Shown here one piece after another: positions 11,374-22,429 of a DNA stretch of 64,000 nt. Within the stretch, counting starts at the first letter, position 1; the number at the start of each line of letters is the position of its first letter. Under the pieces are notes generated by a model. It had not been told where the DNA came from. It worked only from the letters and a program-made list of their open reading frames with translations, and did no database searches. The stretch spans positions 3,100,001 through 3,164,000 of the forward strand of contig BCHX01000008.1 in assembly GCA_001599755.1 (NCBI GenBank). Reading direction: 5' to 3'. The position numbers and the translations under genes are program-made. This stretch comes from Gliomastix tumulicola. Taxonomy: Eukaryota > Ascomycota > Sordariomycetes > Hypocreales > Bionectriaceae.

Positions 11374-11847
11374 TTATACAACCTGCTCCGTCAAAATGGA
11401 AGAATAGCCTTTGTCCTCGTCATTCATCCAGTCAACAATCTGCTCGAGCGTGTCAAGCCCGGTGATTTTGTGGAGGGAGCTGTCAATCGGGCTGTGGAAG
11501 TAGAACTCCGTCGGGGATCCCGCTTCGAACAGCTGCATGTCGCCGCCCGTCCAAGCCTCCATGGCATACAGCGGCTTCATGTCCGTCGTGCTTAGCCCGG
11601 CCGACGCCATGAGTGACTCCATGTATCCATCTTTACCCCAGCTTTCGTCGCCGCCCAGATGATTATAGCTGTTTGTCCATCCCACAGGCGGCTCAATCTA
11701 CACGTTTTGTGATATGACAGCATGTCAGTACTTGTTGTGCCGCTTTAAAGACGGACGGAGAGCAATGTGAGGGGGTAGGGGACACAGTACACCTCTGGCC
11801 GTGGCTACGAGGGCGCCATCAACCTCCTCGACTCCTGGGATAGACAT
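11374..11847 (-). CDS. Small protein of unknown function, 126 aa
   Basis: Two exons (11847-11791 and 11697-11374) join in phase 0 to 126 aa. The intron has donor GTACTG, a TACTGAC branch point and acceptor GTGTAG. The protein starts MSIPGVEEVDGALV and then carries a tryptophan- and glycine-rich middle (GWTNSYNHLGGDESWGKDGY) and the acidic segment SPTEFYFHSPIDSSLHKITG. It has no signal peptide, no membrane segment and only one tyrosine-rich cluster; I do not recognise the family. A TATATAAA element sits about 100 bp upstream of the ATG, which supports a real transcript. Its position between the SnoaL-like and GH3 genes makes it a candidate pathway protein. The short first exon is the least certain part. 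Confidence 0.55.
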
Positions 11848-11947
11848 GGCTGGATGGTGGGGGTATCAAACGGTGAGGTGTTGTCGAAATAGCTGTGTAG
11901 GTGAATGATTGCAATAAAGTCGCAAAGGGCCGTGTTTTGGAAGAGTA

Positions 11948-11955
11948 TTTATATA
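11948..11955 (-). promoter_or_regulatory. TATA box of the small unknown gene
   Basis: TATATAAA on the minus strand, about 100 bp upstream of the ATG at 11847. Confidence 0.45.
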
Positions 11956-12542
11956 TTGCTCGACGTATTTACAGGCAGAAAGAGGAGTATGCCACCCACG
12001 TCATCTCAACGCGGGACAGACAACCCTCCGCGTCATGCTGTCTTTGAAATATGAGTATTTAGAAGCTTTTCAACCAATAACAGCAGCTAAGGGAAGCAAT
12101 TAGGGCCGCCGATCACAGTCTCAGCTGGCGTTCAAGTAACGATCTAAACTCGTTATTCTTAGCTGCATGACTAGCACAGAGCTGAAAGCCGCACAAGCTG
12201 AGACAACATGACGTATGTGTCGGTTTGTAAAGAATGTAAGTTGATTACAGCCAGCCCGATCACTGCAAAGGGGCTCCCAGTTATGTGAATGTGAATGCTG
12301 CGAAACTTTCCCCAATAATTAAGTAGATTTTTATCAACCTGAGGCAGACACAAGGGGCGTGTACTTTGACCAAGTTGGGGCGTGTATTCAAAACTGTTCC
12401 CACTCGACCTTTTGCCTATTTCAGCTAGCCTGGGGGATCCCTTGGACGCAGGGACTTCGCAAGGGCTTCACGGTCATCACAACTTTATCACCACTCTGCC
12501 CACACCCCATACGGCATTGGCATGACTTTGCTAATGACAGGA

Positions 12543-12574
12543 TCTCTCTACAGGGTCTCTCTACAGGGTCTCTC
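12543..12574. repeat. 13-bp tandem repeat, 2.5 copies
   Basis: Two exact copies of TCTCTCTACAGGG followed by a partial third copy. Confidence 0.85.
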
Positions 12575-13202
12575 AGCCAGAATACCCGAGCGGAGACTAC
12601 GTGGGGGCCGACGACGCGAGCTGCTGCTGACGTCGAGACCTGGAGGGCCGGCCTAGATGCTGCTCCCAGCCGGTTTTCATTTGTAGGAGTCCTTGACATA
12701 GCTTGGCTGCTTCGTATTCTTTTCAAGGCAGACAAATCCTACTCACGGCGATGTCTAAATCGAGCCGCAAGGCAACATTGGACGGGCCGGGTGACCGGGA
12801 CAAGGACTCAAGCCTGCAAACAAATCACCCTGCCTGGAGTCTTTGGGCGAGACAGCCGCGGCACGAAATGTAGAAACGGCACGGACGAGTGATACGATGT
12901 TGGGGGGCGTAATATGGCTCATTGATTAGGCAGGCTTGAGAGCAATGCCCCTTGCTCTCGCCGGATCCAGGTGTGCTAATTGGGGGAACTTCGGAGGAAA
13001 CACGCTGGAGAGTGAGTGACATCCAGTCAAAGTCACTCAGTGTAACGTAACTGACCGGACCTTACGGCACAGTCAGAAGAAACTTAATAGCCATCACGGT
13101 AGAGCGCTTCAGTCAGATCGTAGGAGAACGAACGTCCTGAGCAGAGCAGCAGAAACCCCCCCCCTCTTCCAGCGTTCTACTCCTACAGCAATACCCTCCA
13201 AT

Positions 13203-14963
13203 ATGCAGGTGCCACCGTACAAGGATGCCTCGCTCCCCGTCGACGAGCGCGTCAAGGACCTCCTTGCGCGCATGACACTCGACGAGAAGGTCGGGCAGCT
13301 GTTCCACACCATCATGTTCCTGCCCGACGACTACGAGTTCCAAGAGGGCGGCGACGCCGACAACGTCATCACCAACAAGCTGCTGACGCACCTCAACCTG
13401 CTCGGCAACATCAAGGACATGGAGCGCACGGCTGTGTTCCTGAACCACGCCCAATCGTGCGCCCTGGCCACGCGCCTCGGCATTCCCATCACCTTCTCCA
13501 CGGACCCCCGGCACGCCTTCACGCAGAATCTCGGGACGGGCTTCCCCGCGGATGCCTTCTCCCAGTGGCCCGAGATGCTGGGGTTTGCCGCTCTCCGAGA
13601 CCCGGAGCTGGTTCGTACGTTCGCGGACATTGCTAGGCAGGAGTACCTCGCTGTCGGGTTCAGGATGGCCCTCAGTCCGCAGGTTGACCTGGCCACGGAA
13701 CCGCGGTGGGCACGCTCGTCGGGCACGTTTGGCGAGGACAAGGATCTGACGATCAAGCTCTTGACGGAGTATATCCGAGGCCTCCAGGGCGATGACGGTG
13801 TCGGACCTGCCACCGTCTCGACCATCACCAAGCATTTCCCCGGCGCAGGACCCAAGGAGAACGGCGAGGATGCCCACTTCCACTACGGCAAAAATCAGGT
13901 CTACCCCGGCGGCATGTTCGACTACCACCTCGAGCCCTTCAAGGCGGCCATCGCAGCGGGCACGAGGGGGATGATGCCGTACTACTCAAAGCCCGTCGGC
14001 ACCGAGTACGAGGAGGTCGGATTCGCCTTCAACCGGGAGATCGTCACTGGACTCCTCCAGGACACGCTCGGGTTCGACGGCATCGTCCTCACGGACTGGG
14101 GAATCATCACGGACGAGACCTTCTTTGGCGAGGTTGTGCCCGCCCGTGCCTGGGGTCTTGAGGAAGCGACGGCTACAGAGAGAATCGTCAGGGTTCTCGA
14201 CGCCGGCTGCGACCAGTTTGGAGGGGAGTCTGAGACTGAGCTGCTGATCAAGGCCGTGCAGGATGGTCTGGTCTCTGAGAAGCGCATAGACGTGTCTGTT
14301 GCCAAGGTTCTAAAGGAGAAGTTCCTCCTGGGTCTCTTCGAGAACCCCTACGTCTCGATCGAGAAGGCGGCTCAGATGGCGGACAATGCTGAATTCAGGG
14401 CACTTGGAAGATCCGTCCAGGAACGGTCCTTCACGATGCTGACCAACAAGAACGATATTCTCCCTCTGCGACCCGAGAACTTGAAGAAAGGCGTCTATGT
14501 GGAGAATATCGACCCTGAGCTACTCGAGGCACGAGGTCTCAAGGTCGTGGCGACCCCGGAGGAAGCCAGCGTCGCTCTGCTGAGACTCCAGACACCGTAC
14601 CGCGAGGGCGTGACCCTGTTCGAGAAGCTCTTCCACGCTGGCTCCCTCGAGTTCTCAAGTGAGGAGAAGCAGCGGCAGGCCAAGATCTACGACGTCGTCC
14701 CGACCATCGTCGACATCAAGCTTGAGCGGCCGGCCGCCATCCCCGAGATCGCCGGCAAGGCGGCCGCTCTGTTTGGGAGCTACGGGAGCACCTCGGCAGC
14801 ATTTTTGAATGTCGTTCTGGGCAACGCGTCTCCGGAAGGTGCGCTGCCGTTTGATCTTCCGCGGTCGGATGCTGCCGTCAAGGCCTCGAGGGAGGACGCA
14901 CCGTTTGATACCGAGGATCCCGTTTTCCGGTTTGGACACGGGCTGAGATATAGCGTCAAATAG
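13203..14963 (+). CDS. Glycoside hydrolase family 3 (beta-glucosidase-like), cytosolic
   Basis: A single-exon gene of 586 aa that should hydrolyse a beta-glycosidic bond by a retaining mechanism. The GH3 N-terminal barrel (about 1-370) contains RMTLDEKVGQL, the ITKHFPGAG motif near residue 209, and the nucleophile loop GIVLTDWG with Asp298. The GH3 C-terminal sandwich (about 385-586) ends with FRFGHGLRYS, typical of the family. It is shorter than secreted fungal enzymes (usually 740-860 aa): the fibronectin III-like tail is missing and there is no signal peptide, so it should act inside the cell. The sequence style (STDPRHAFTQN, FGEDKDLT) is reminiscent of bacterial GH3 enzymes, which raises the possibility of old transfer; this is inference. 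In this locus it could deglycosylate an intermediate or release a protected product. Confidence 0.88.
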   Translation: MQVPPYKDASLPVDERVKDLLARMTLDEKVGQLFHTIMFLPDDYEFQEGGDADNVITNKLLTHLNLLGNIKDMERTAVFLNHAQSCALATRLGIPITFSTDPRHAFTQNLGTGFPADAFSQWPEMLGFAALRDPELVRTFADIARQEYLAVGFRMALSPQVDLATEPRWARSSGTFGEDKDLTIKLLTEYIRGLQGDDGVGPATVSTITKHFPGAGPKENGEDAHFHYGKNQVYPGGMFDYHLEPFKAAIAAGTRGMMPYYSKPVGTEYEEVGFAFNREIVTGLLQDTLGFDGIVLTDWGIITDETFFGEVVPARAWGLEEATATERIVRVLDAGCDQFGGESETELLIKAVQDGLVSEKRIDVSVAKVLKEKFLLGLFENPYVSIEKAAQMADNAEFRALGRSVQERSFTMLTNKNDILPLRPENLKKGVYVENIDPELLEARGLKVVATPEEASVALLRLQTPYREGVTLFEKLFHAGSLEFSSEEKQRQAKIYDVVPTIVDIKLERPAAIPEIAGKAAALFGSYGSTSAAFLNVVLGNASPEGALPFDLPRSDAAVKASREDAPFDTEDPVFRFGHGLRYSVK

Positions 14964-15182
14964 ATCAACTTGACTTGACTCGGTGCTACATTGAGTCGTC
15001 TACCTATTATTGGTGGCAGTCGAAGCATTCTCTAGGAATCTAGATAATTGATATCACAAATTGGCCATAAAACTGGTAGACGTGTGCGGGCATATGGACA
15101 GAGACCGAAAAGTTGTATACGGAAGTGAAATCTAGAATTGAAAAGCTCCCGTCGTCCCAGTCAAGGGCGCAGAGATCAGCTA

Positions 15183-16158
15183 TCAATGCATTGACGTCAA
15201 TCTCAGTGTGCCTTCATAGCTCAGATTCCCTGCATCATCCCGATCTGTCTTCCTGGAGACATCCTCGTATTCGTCGAGGAGGCTCAACTGCTCCTCGCAC
15301 TTTTGTTTGACCACCGCCAGGGCATCACTCCCCAGCACCACTCGCACCGGCAGCTGGCCATCGTTTCCCTTGGATTTGGCCAGATCAACGATGGTATCCG
15401 CCAGCTTCAACACGTCTCCCGGGATATTGGGAGCAATCTCGTTCACGAAAGCGCCCATCGTCTCCGTGAACAGTCCCGAGTAGGCATCCACTGAGGGCTG
15501 GTACTTGCCAAACCCCTCGTCGGATCCCTCACGGGGAAGCCCGAGCTGTGACGCGAAGCCGCCGGGCTCAAAGACTGTGCAGAAGATGTCCTGCCCGCGA
15601 AGCTCCTTCCTCAGACCCTCTGCAAAGCTATTCAACGCAGACTTGGCAGCAGAGTAGTGGGCGAGGAAGGGGATGGGACCCCAGGCCACACCCGCGCCGA
15701 TGAAGGCAATCGATCCGTGGCGTTGGGATCGGAAATATGGGAGTATCGCTTGCGTGATGCGGATGGGGCCGAAGACGTTGACGTCGAAGATGTCTTGCGT
15801 GAACTGATCGCTGCAGATGATGGTCAGTCAGCGTAAGCCTGCCAGGAATGTGTCAGATGGGAATCTCGCACCTCGCTTCCTCGATCGACTTCGGAGCAGA
15901 GAAGCCAGCGTTGTTCACTAGAATGTCAATCCGCCCAAAAGCATCCCACGCCTTCGCAATTTGCGCCTCGATGACCTCTCGGCTGGCGGACACGTCGAGA
16001 TCCACGATGGCCACATTGCTGGACTTCAGGTCTGCCAACCGCTGCTCTGCGTTGCGACCCGTCGCGACGACCTTGTCGCCCTTGGACACGATATTGGACA
16101 CCAAGGCCTTGCCCAGACCAGAGGTCGCTCCTGTCACGAGCCAAACAAGGGCGGTCAT
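15183..16158 (-). CDS. Short-chain dehydrogenase/reductase (classical SDR)
   Basis: Two exons (16158-15872 and 15810-15183) give 304 aa. The Rossmann nucleotide-binding motif TGATSGLG is near the N-terminus, and an Arg in the second strand (ATGRN) favours NADP(H). NNAG follows at about residue 90, and YSAAK supplies Tyr148 and Lys152. The position 13 residues before the tyrosine, where classical SDRs carry the catalytic serine, is Ala135 (in IAFIGAGVAWG). That is unusual and may mean altered or weak catalysis. The intron donor GTGCGA is in phase 2. It starts 586 bp from, and divergent to, the second SDR gene, so the two could share a promoter. It is likely cytosolic, acting on a carbonyl or alcohol. 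Confidence 0.88.
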
Positions 16159-16744
16159 GATGCCGAGATGGATGGAAGATGTTAGGGCGGGAGCAGGGGT
16201 AGGAGGGTGCCAAAAGGGGGAGAGAAAAGGTCAACTTCCCAGAGATTTCACGGCCATGTATGCAGATTTATATACATCCATTAGTACACGGAGTTATGCA
16301 CAAGTCCGGCCGGAATGACTTTGGAGACGTTAACTGCCACCGTGAATTCTCGTGAATCCTCTCCGTATTATCGTGCATGATGTGAAGCGCCCACTAGTTA
16401 ACACCCGGAACTCCGATCTGAGGGGCTGCACCCGGAACCCCGAGTGTCGTCTAACTTGATTTGTGTGTGGGCAATGGAGATGGTTTGAGCACCCTCTGCG
16501 AAGCCATGCTTCTCGCTCTGACAAGAGGATGAGTTTGTAATCTGTTGATTTCTAACAATCTTTCTTGGCTTTCTTTCACTTTCTCTGGCATCAGTTCGTA
16601 TAGATCTTTCACCTGTCAGTTAGTAGATAAATAGAGACACGCACCTTCGTTCATGAGGATGTAGAAGACAAAGCATCAATACCAAACATATTCCAGCCTT
16701 TGAATCGATCACCAGAGCTCCCCTCCAAGTCGCAATTGCCCATC
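16159..16744. other. Divergent promoter region between two SDR genes
   Basis: 586 bp separate two start codons facing away from each other. A TATATAAA element serves the left gene. No other gene is visible. Confidence 0.5.
16267..16274 (-). promoter_or_regulatory. TATA box of the leftward SDR gene
   Basis: TATATAAA on the minus strand, about 110 bp upstream of the ATG at 16158. Confidence 0.45.
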
Positions 16745-17870
16745 ATGCCTAGCTATCTTATCACTGGAGCAGGCCGAGGCCTCGGTGTATGTCCTTTGAG
16801 GGTCTCAAGTCCTTTTGAGTACATTCGTCACAGAGGTTGCTGACAATACCCGATGAATGACAGTACGCAATCCTGAAGAGCCTCGCCTCTGATCCGTCCA
16901 ACACGGTCATCGGTCTGGTCCGGAATCGAAGGGCTGCAGAGGATCGCCTGGCTAAAGACAACATCTCGGCCCATCTCGTGACCGCGGACATTGTCGACGA
17001 GGGAGCCTTGAAGCTTGCGGCTGAGGAGGCGCAGAAGATTCTCGGCGATCAGGGACTCGACGTGCTCATCAACAATGCCGCACTGGTGGGCGGCAGCGAC
17101 TCCCTCAAGTCCTTGAAGGACTTGTATGTTCCACTCTTCCCTACCTTCAGACCTTTCTCCCAAGCATACAAGTGGCAAGGATAGTGAGAGACTAACTTCG
17201 GTGCTTCTCGTATATGTAGCGAAAGCGATGCTCAGCATGCCGTTGCTGACATCCAGCTCAACTTTGAGATCAACACACTGGGCACGCTGAAGGCCATCTA
17301 TGCCTTTCTGCCCCTCGTCAAGCAAGGCCAGCAAAAGAAAGTCATTGCCATTTCCAGCGGAATGGCGGACCTCAGTATGTGTCTGACTGAACTCACAGCA
17401 CTCAAATCTACAGGTTTGGGACGCTGACCGCCTCGCTCTTCTAGATCTCATCAACGACTACCTCATCGACCCCGCCCAAGGATACGCCGCGAGCAAAGCT
17501 GCACTCAACGTCATCATTGCCAAGTTCAATGCGGCGTACAAGGACCAGGGCATTCTGTTCACGTCCATTTGCCCGGGAGAGGTTGACACTGCGGCAGACG
17601 GCGCACAGCCGGCTCGTAAGTTTTGGCCTGAGCTCAACGGGGAATTGTCCCGTGACAGAATCACACTAACGGGAAGATGCAGCATCCGAGGACGATCTCC
17701 GTCGTTTCCAATCCCTGCAGGAGAAGTTTAACAGCTACTCTCCTGGTATTACGGCCTTCACTCCCGAGGCTGCAGCCAAGAACGTCTTGGCCGCTGTGGA
17801 GCGATCATCGTTGGCAAACGGGAATGGCGGCGGGTTTCTCAGCCACAACGGGACCCAACGGTGGATGTAA
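16745..17870 (+). CDS. Short-chain dehydrogenase/reductase (C-factor/CsgA-like)
   Basis: Five exons (16745-16786, 16864-17123, 17220-17374, 17445-17615, 17683-17870) give 271 aa. The TGAGRGLG cofactor motif straddles the first intron, NNAA lies in the middle, and AISSG with Y166-AAS-K170 forms the active site. The overall pattern resembles the small, atypical SDRs related to sniffer and C-factor proteins. All four introns have GTATGT or GTAAGT donors and preserve the frame. It should reduce or oxidise a carbonyl group using NAD(P)H in the cytosol. It is paired head-to-head with the other SDR and lies upstream of the MFS gene on the same strand, so it is a plausible tailoring enzyme of the same locus. 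Confidence 0.88.
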
Positions 17871-18379
17871 CGTGATTGAAGGGAGGTGACGTGACGGGAT
17901 AAATGTGCCGAAGACTAAGATCCTAGTTCCCAGTGGCGTCCGTTCGACCGTCCAAGCAGAACAGGGCCTTGGAGCAATGAGATTGTCTGGGGGATTGCTG
18001 AATAACTTCTCACAGCACTGACTGACTGTACTACACTGATCAATGATGTGGCCTTCTTAGAGAGCATCATACAACATTTTACTCTTCCCAAGTCTCACAG
18101 TGAACACACATAGACCAGATCAAACTGTGGCGACTCTCCACACAGCAAGAGCTGTCAACTCTCCTGACAACCCGAAGTTCGGATGCAGGGTCACATCGTG
18201 AACCCCTCATTATGTCCCAGTTATATGGCGCCATTGAACCCCGATATGGTGAAAGCCGATGCAGGACATCCTTCTCTCCTCATCATAACTTCTCCGTTTT
18301 GGGGGAAGTATTGATTTTCGTCTACACTTCACTATAACCTAGGTAGTCATCAAGACCTCGTCTACACGATTCCCAGAAA
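17871..18379. other. Intergenic stretch, SDR to MFS
   Basis: The 3' flank of the SDR gene and the promoter of the transporter. Nothing else is visible. Confidence 0.5.
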
Positions 18380-19925
18380 ATGGCCGACGACGAGAAGTCG
18401 CCACACCCTCCCACCGTCACAGCGCAGGACGATGATGGGTTGCAGGGTCAGCTCGACGACAAGGGTGACAATGGCTGGATCAGGTTCATGACCTGGATCA
18501 GATGGTATCCAGCCGATATGCCATCTAGCGAGAAGAGCTTGGTTCTGAAGCTCGACCTTATGATTCTGATCTATGGCTGTCTCTGCTTCTTCACCAAGTA
18601 CCTTTCTCAGGCGTCATTGACCAACGCCTATGTGACGTAAGTCAGCTACGTTTTCCAGCCGTACCAGCTCGCCATATCTTTGCCCCAGATGAATACTGAC
18701 GTGATACACCACCAGTGGGATGCGAGAAGAGCTGAACATGTTCGGCAACGAACTCAACTACGCCATCATCACCTTCTGGAGCTCCTACTGCGTCTTCATG
18801 ATCCCGGCGTGCTACTACCTCACCCGCTTCCCCGTCAACGTCGTCCTCCCCCTGTGCGAGATCGGCTGGGGCACAGCAACCTTTGGCCTGGCCTGGGCAC
18901 GGAACGTCGACACCGTATACGCGATGCGTTTCTTCGTGGGCCTCTTCGAAGCCTGCTCCTTCACGGGCGTCATCTACGTCATCGGCTCGTGGATGCGCAA
19001 GGGAGAGATCGCACGTCGCGTCGCGCTCTTCTACGCTGCCGCTCCGTTGGGAACCATGTTCGCTGGTTACCTGCAGACAGCCGCGTGGCGTGGTCTTACT
19101 GGTGTCGGAGGACTCTCGGGCTGGAGGTGGTTGTTCATTATTGACGCCATCATCACGATTCCCATCTCGTTCCTCGGCTTCTTCGTCTTCCCCGACGTGC
19201 CGCACCGCAAGAAGCCGAGGTTCTTGTCCACTGATGAGCTGAAACTCGCGCAGGATCGGATCGCGGGACAGACGGCGCCGGCTCAGCTGAAGGTGTCGCG
19301 GGATATCTTCCGACGGGTGTTCCGACGATGGCACTGGTACTTGTTCGTCACTCTCTGGTCCATTGGCAACCAGAGCAATCAGATTCCCGGGACGCCGTTC
19401 AGTCTGTACCTCAAGGCGAATTCGCAGATCTACTCCATCACCGAGATCAACACGCTGCCGACCATTGCAACCGCGGTGTCCGTGGTGACGGCCTTTGTTA
19501 CCTGCGCCATCGCCGATAGGATAGGCAGGTTCTGGCCTTTGCTCATCTTCGTCAGTATCCCGACGATTCTCTCCCACGCGCTTCTTGTAGCCTGGCACAT
19601 TGGTGAGACCGGTCGCGTGGCGGCTTTCACCATCTCTGGATTCGAGGGTGCCCTATTCCCCTTGAGCATGTCATGGGCGACGGTCACGCTGGCAAATGAT
19701 GCCGAGGAACGAGCCGTCGTCACGGCCAGTATGAACGCCATCGGGCAGGCCATTGTTGCGTGGAGTCAGTTGCTGCAGTTCCCAGCCGTCGAGGCGCCTC
19801 GGTTCGAAACCGGGTTCCTTGCCGGTCTCATCACCTCTGTCGTGCAGCTATTCTTGATACCGGTCATCATGTGGTTTGCGAGGAGTGGCGAGCCAGGACG
19901 GAGAAAAGCGTCAGAGAATATCTGA
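18380..19925 (+). CDS. MFS transporter, allantoate/pantothenate permease (DAL5/ACS) type
   Basis: Two exons (18380-18636 and 18716-19925) give 488 aa. Hydrophobic segments consistent with 12 membrane passes are visible, with a charged cytosolic N-terminus and a central loop (FLSTDELKLAQDRI). The WMRKGEIARR segment between early helices and the loop phrase FPDVPHRKK are typical of the anion:cation symporter family, which carries allantoate, nicotinate, pantothenate or biotin-like organic anions across the plasma membrane. In biosynthetic loci members may also move the product or a precursor. The intron is in phase 2 with donor GTAAGT. It follows the SDR gene on the same strand and converges with the HET gene. 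Substrate is not predictable. Confidence 0.9.
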
Positions 19926-20213
19926 ATATCTCCCAGCCAGCGCTGGAAAAGACTGCTGATTTAGGCTGCTACATGTTCGACTTTTAAGTCTGCATTCTCA
20001 GCTGCTTAGCGACGCTAGAGCTGTCAAACCCACGAATAAAACTAGAACGCACGAAGCCACAAAAGCCGAGATTGTTCAATTTTGTTCTTGCTTGAGGTTT
20101 CGAGAGCTAGCTAGCTGAGTGGAAATATCATGCAAGGCAGCAGGCAGGTAACACGCAATCAAAGAGAAAAGAAAGCACAGCGTAGCAAATGGCTAGCTAG
20201 GGTGCCGTCAAAA

Positions 20214-22429
20214 TCAAGCAGACTCTCTTATTCCACGCAACGATCCCGTCATGAGCGCGACACGATTATCCTCCATGACTCTGCAGAACCCGTGGTACAA
20301 AATGCTCGTGATCTTGGCATACTCCTCGTCCGTCCGTTTATCCGGGAGGAAGTCGGGCAGAATGCCCACGGGAACCTTGGTCGATAGGTCGACGAGGAAG
20401 TGGTCCTTGCCGAATGGCGTCTTCCCCGTGGCGCCGGATGCAGCTGGGAGGTGCTGGCCGACGCTGAACATCTTCCGAGTCTCCATCCGCCTCGACTCTC
20501 TCTGACGGTGAGACCGCGCCAACAGACCCAGCGTCATGAGCGAGTCCCCGTACTGAACGTATACCGGCACGAACAGCCGGTTCACCCACGGCGCTGCTGA
20601 CAGCGGCAGACGACAGATGACCATGGCTGCCATCAGCAGCATCGTCCGGAGCAGAGGCGTCGTCCAGCCACATCGCATCTCGCTCTTGAAAGAAGCCCAG
20701 TCCGACTTCTGCCCCTCGTTGACCTGCGTCGGATCCTCCGCGCACCACAAGTGGTCCAGTATCCTGCGGCTCTGCTCAAAGAGCGAGACGTGGCCCGATG
20801 ATGGCGTCTGCTTAGACTCAAGGTCCATTTCATCCAGTGTCTGCAGACTCAGGAGCGTGTCGTCGTCGGTGTACTCCAGCCCCGGCCCGTAGCTCATGAC
20901 GGTATCGTCGCCGTCCTGGATGACGCGCATCTTCCACTCCGGATCGTCGTGCACCCACCCGCACCGCAGAGCCTCGATCCGATCCAGGCTCCAATCCGTG
21001 CTGGGGAAGTTTCCGAACTTGGAGAGCTCGCCTCCGCGGTGCGACTCGACCCATTGCTGCTTGAACAGACCCATGGACGACTCCAGGATCGTGAGGACCC
21101 ATCTGGAGCTCGGGTAGCAGCAGTACTCCTTGACCTGGACGACGCCTGTCAAGTGAACGGTTCTGGCAGTGCCGTTGGAGGTTTCGTCGGTTCGATGGCC
21201 GAGTAGTTTGAGGAAATCTCCCAGGCACGAGGGCCTCGGCTGGTGTGCGCTCGGAAGCCACGCCTTGACCGGGTCCGTCATCTTGGGATTCAACATGGAC
21301 TGCGTGAAGCGGCAGGTGAATGCGTGGCCTGAGCTGGCCGCTTGCCGGTAGAGGTCCGTATAGATCTGCCCGAACGACATGCCCTCTGCGGTCTTCGGGT
21401 AGTGGTACCACGGGAACTGGGGCATCGTCGCGAAGATGTAGTCTCGTGGCTCGGTCGCCGATCGGTGGGAGGCCAGATTCACTTGCAAAAAGTCCCCCGA
21501 ATGGATGTCTTCCTGGGATGTTCGGAGCCGATGATTGGGATTCGTTACGGTGCCTCCGTGGACGTACGCCTTGAGAAATTCGCTGACACCGTCGCGGCCC
21601 TTTGAGCCCATGAATGAGTACGCCAGGACCCAGAGCGCGTCTCTCACGATGGTCATGTCGATCTGGCTCTGATAGAAGCCGAGATCGCCTGGCCTGGGCT
21701 TTGTTATCTGCTTCTTCGGTTGATCTGTCGGGCAGGTCAGATAAGCTACACAACACAACACAACACGTCTTCTCATAGAGATCATTGTTCCCACGTACTG
21801 CTATTGCCAACGACGAATTGGATGGTGTGCGAGAGCAGGCACTCCTGCAGCGTCCAGAGCCGCTGCAAGTACGACTCGTGGTAATAATCGCGGCTATGCT
21901 GCGGATTGTGCTCGTTGAGCCTGTCGCAGAACTCGCCATAGTCGGCGAACCCCTCGAGCGCCTGCATGCAGCAGCTGTACAGCCCGTCGCACTCGCGCAC
22001 AGCGATCGTGCGCTTCGCCAGCCTGAAGATGGCGGGGATGCACTGCACGATGGCCAGCACCTCGTCCCTGTCGCGCTGGTCCACGGTCAGGGTGTCCATC
22101 CAGAACGCGCCGTCGCCCACGAGACGCGGCAGGTCGTTGGCGACGAAGTCGGCCTTCTCCCGGGACGTCTTCACCTCGTAGGGGACGCCGGGGATCGTGC
22201 GCCATTCCACCTCGCCCCAGACGTGGGAGAAGGCGACGTAGTCGAGCTCGTCGGCGCGCGCCTTGAAGATCTCGAGCTGTCCGTTTACGTAGCGTGCGAA
22301 CTTGATGCGTGGCTGTCGGGACGAGGGGGCAGTCTGGTTCTCTCCGCTGCTTGAGCCTCCGGCCGTTGCATTTGCTTGCATCTCAAGGCCGAAGTTCTTG
22401 AAGGCGCGTAGTAATGCCGAGTCGACCAT
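20214..22429 (-). CDS. Heterokaryon-incompatibility (HET) domain protein
   Basis: Two exons (22429-21799 and 21724-20214) give 713 aa. The N-terminal HET domain (about 62-215) shows diverged forms of its three blocks: YVAFSHVWG for the usual SYxWG, FWMDTLTVDQRDRDE for the usual WIDxxCINQ, and YLQRLWTLQE. The rest is an uncharacterised fungal C-terminal region (about 216-713) with an internal hydrophobic stretch near TMLLMAAMVICRL. HET proteins trigger growth arrest or cell death when non-self or damage is sensed. The phase-1 intron uses donor GTACGT, and its acceptor lies just inside a CTGAC-containing pyrimidine stretch. A short tandem TGTTG repeat occurs in the intron. It marks the start of the signalling block after the metabolic genes. 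Confidence 0.88.

Larger units (their letters stand above)
11848..13202. other. Intergenic stretch upstream of GH3 and the small gene
   Basis: A divergent interval of 1.35 kb. It contains a 13-bp tandem repeat at 12543 and several open frames without domain or codon-usage support. Confidence 0.5.

Noticed and set aside
12359..12892. Open frame of 177 codons, plus strand
   Set aside because: No domain, no coherent codon use, no splice-linked neighbours; treated as chance.
18642..19598. Minus-strand open frame of 318 codons over the MFS gene
   Set aside because: Antisense shadow; low-complexity charged translation, no domain.
20830..21939. Alternative minus-strand frame of 369 codons inside the HET gene
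   Set aside because: It is out of frame with the HET protein; its Arg-rich, unstructured translation is typical of a shifted frame.
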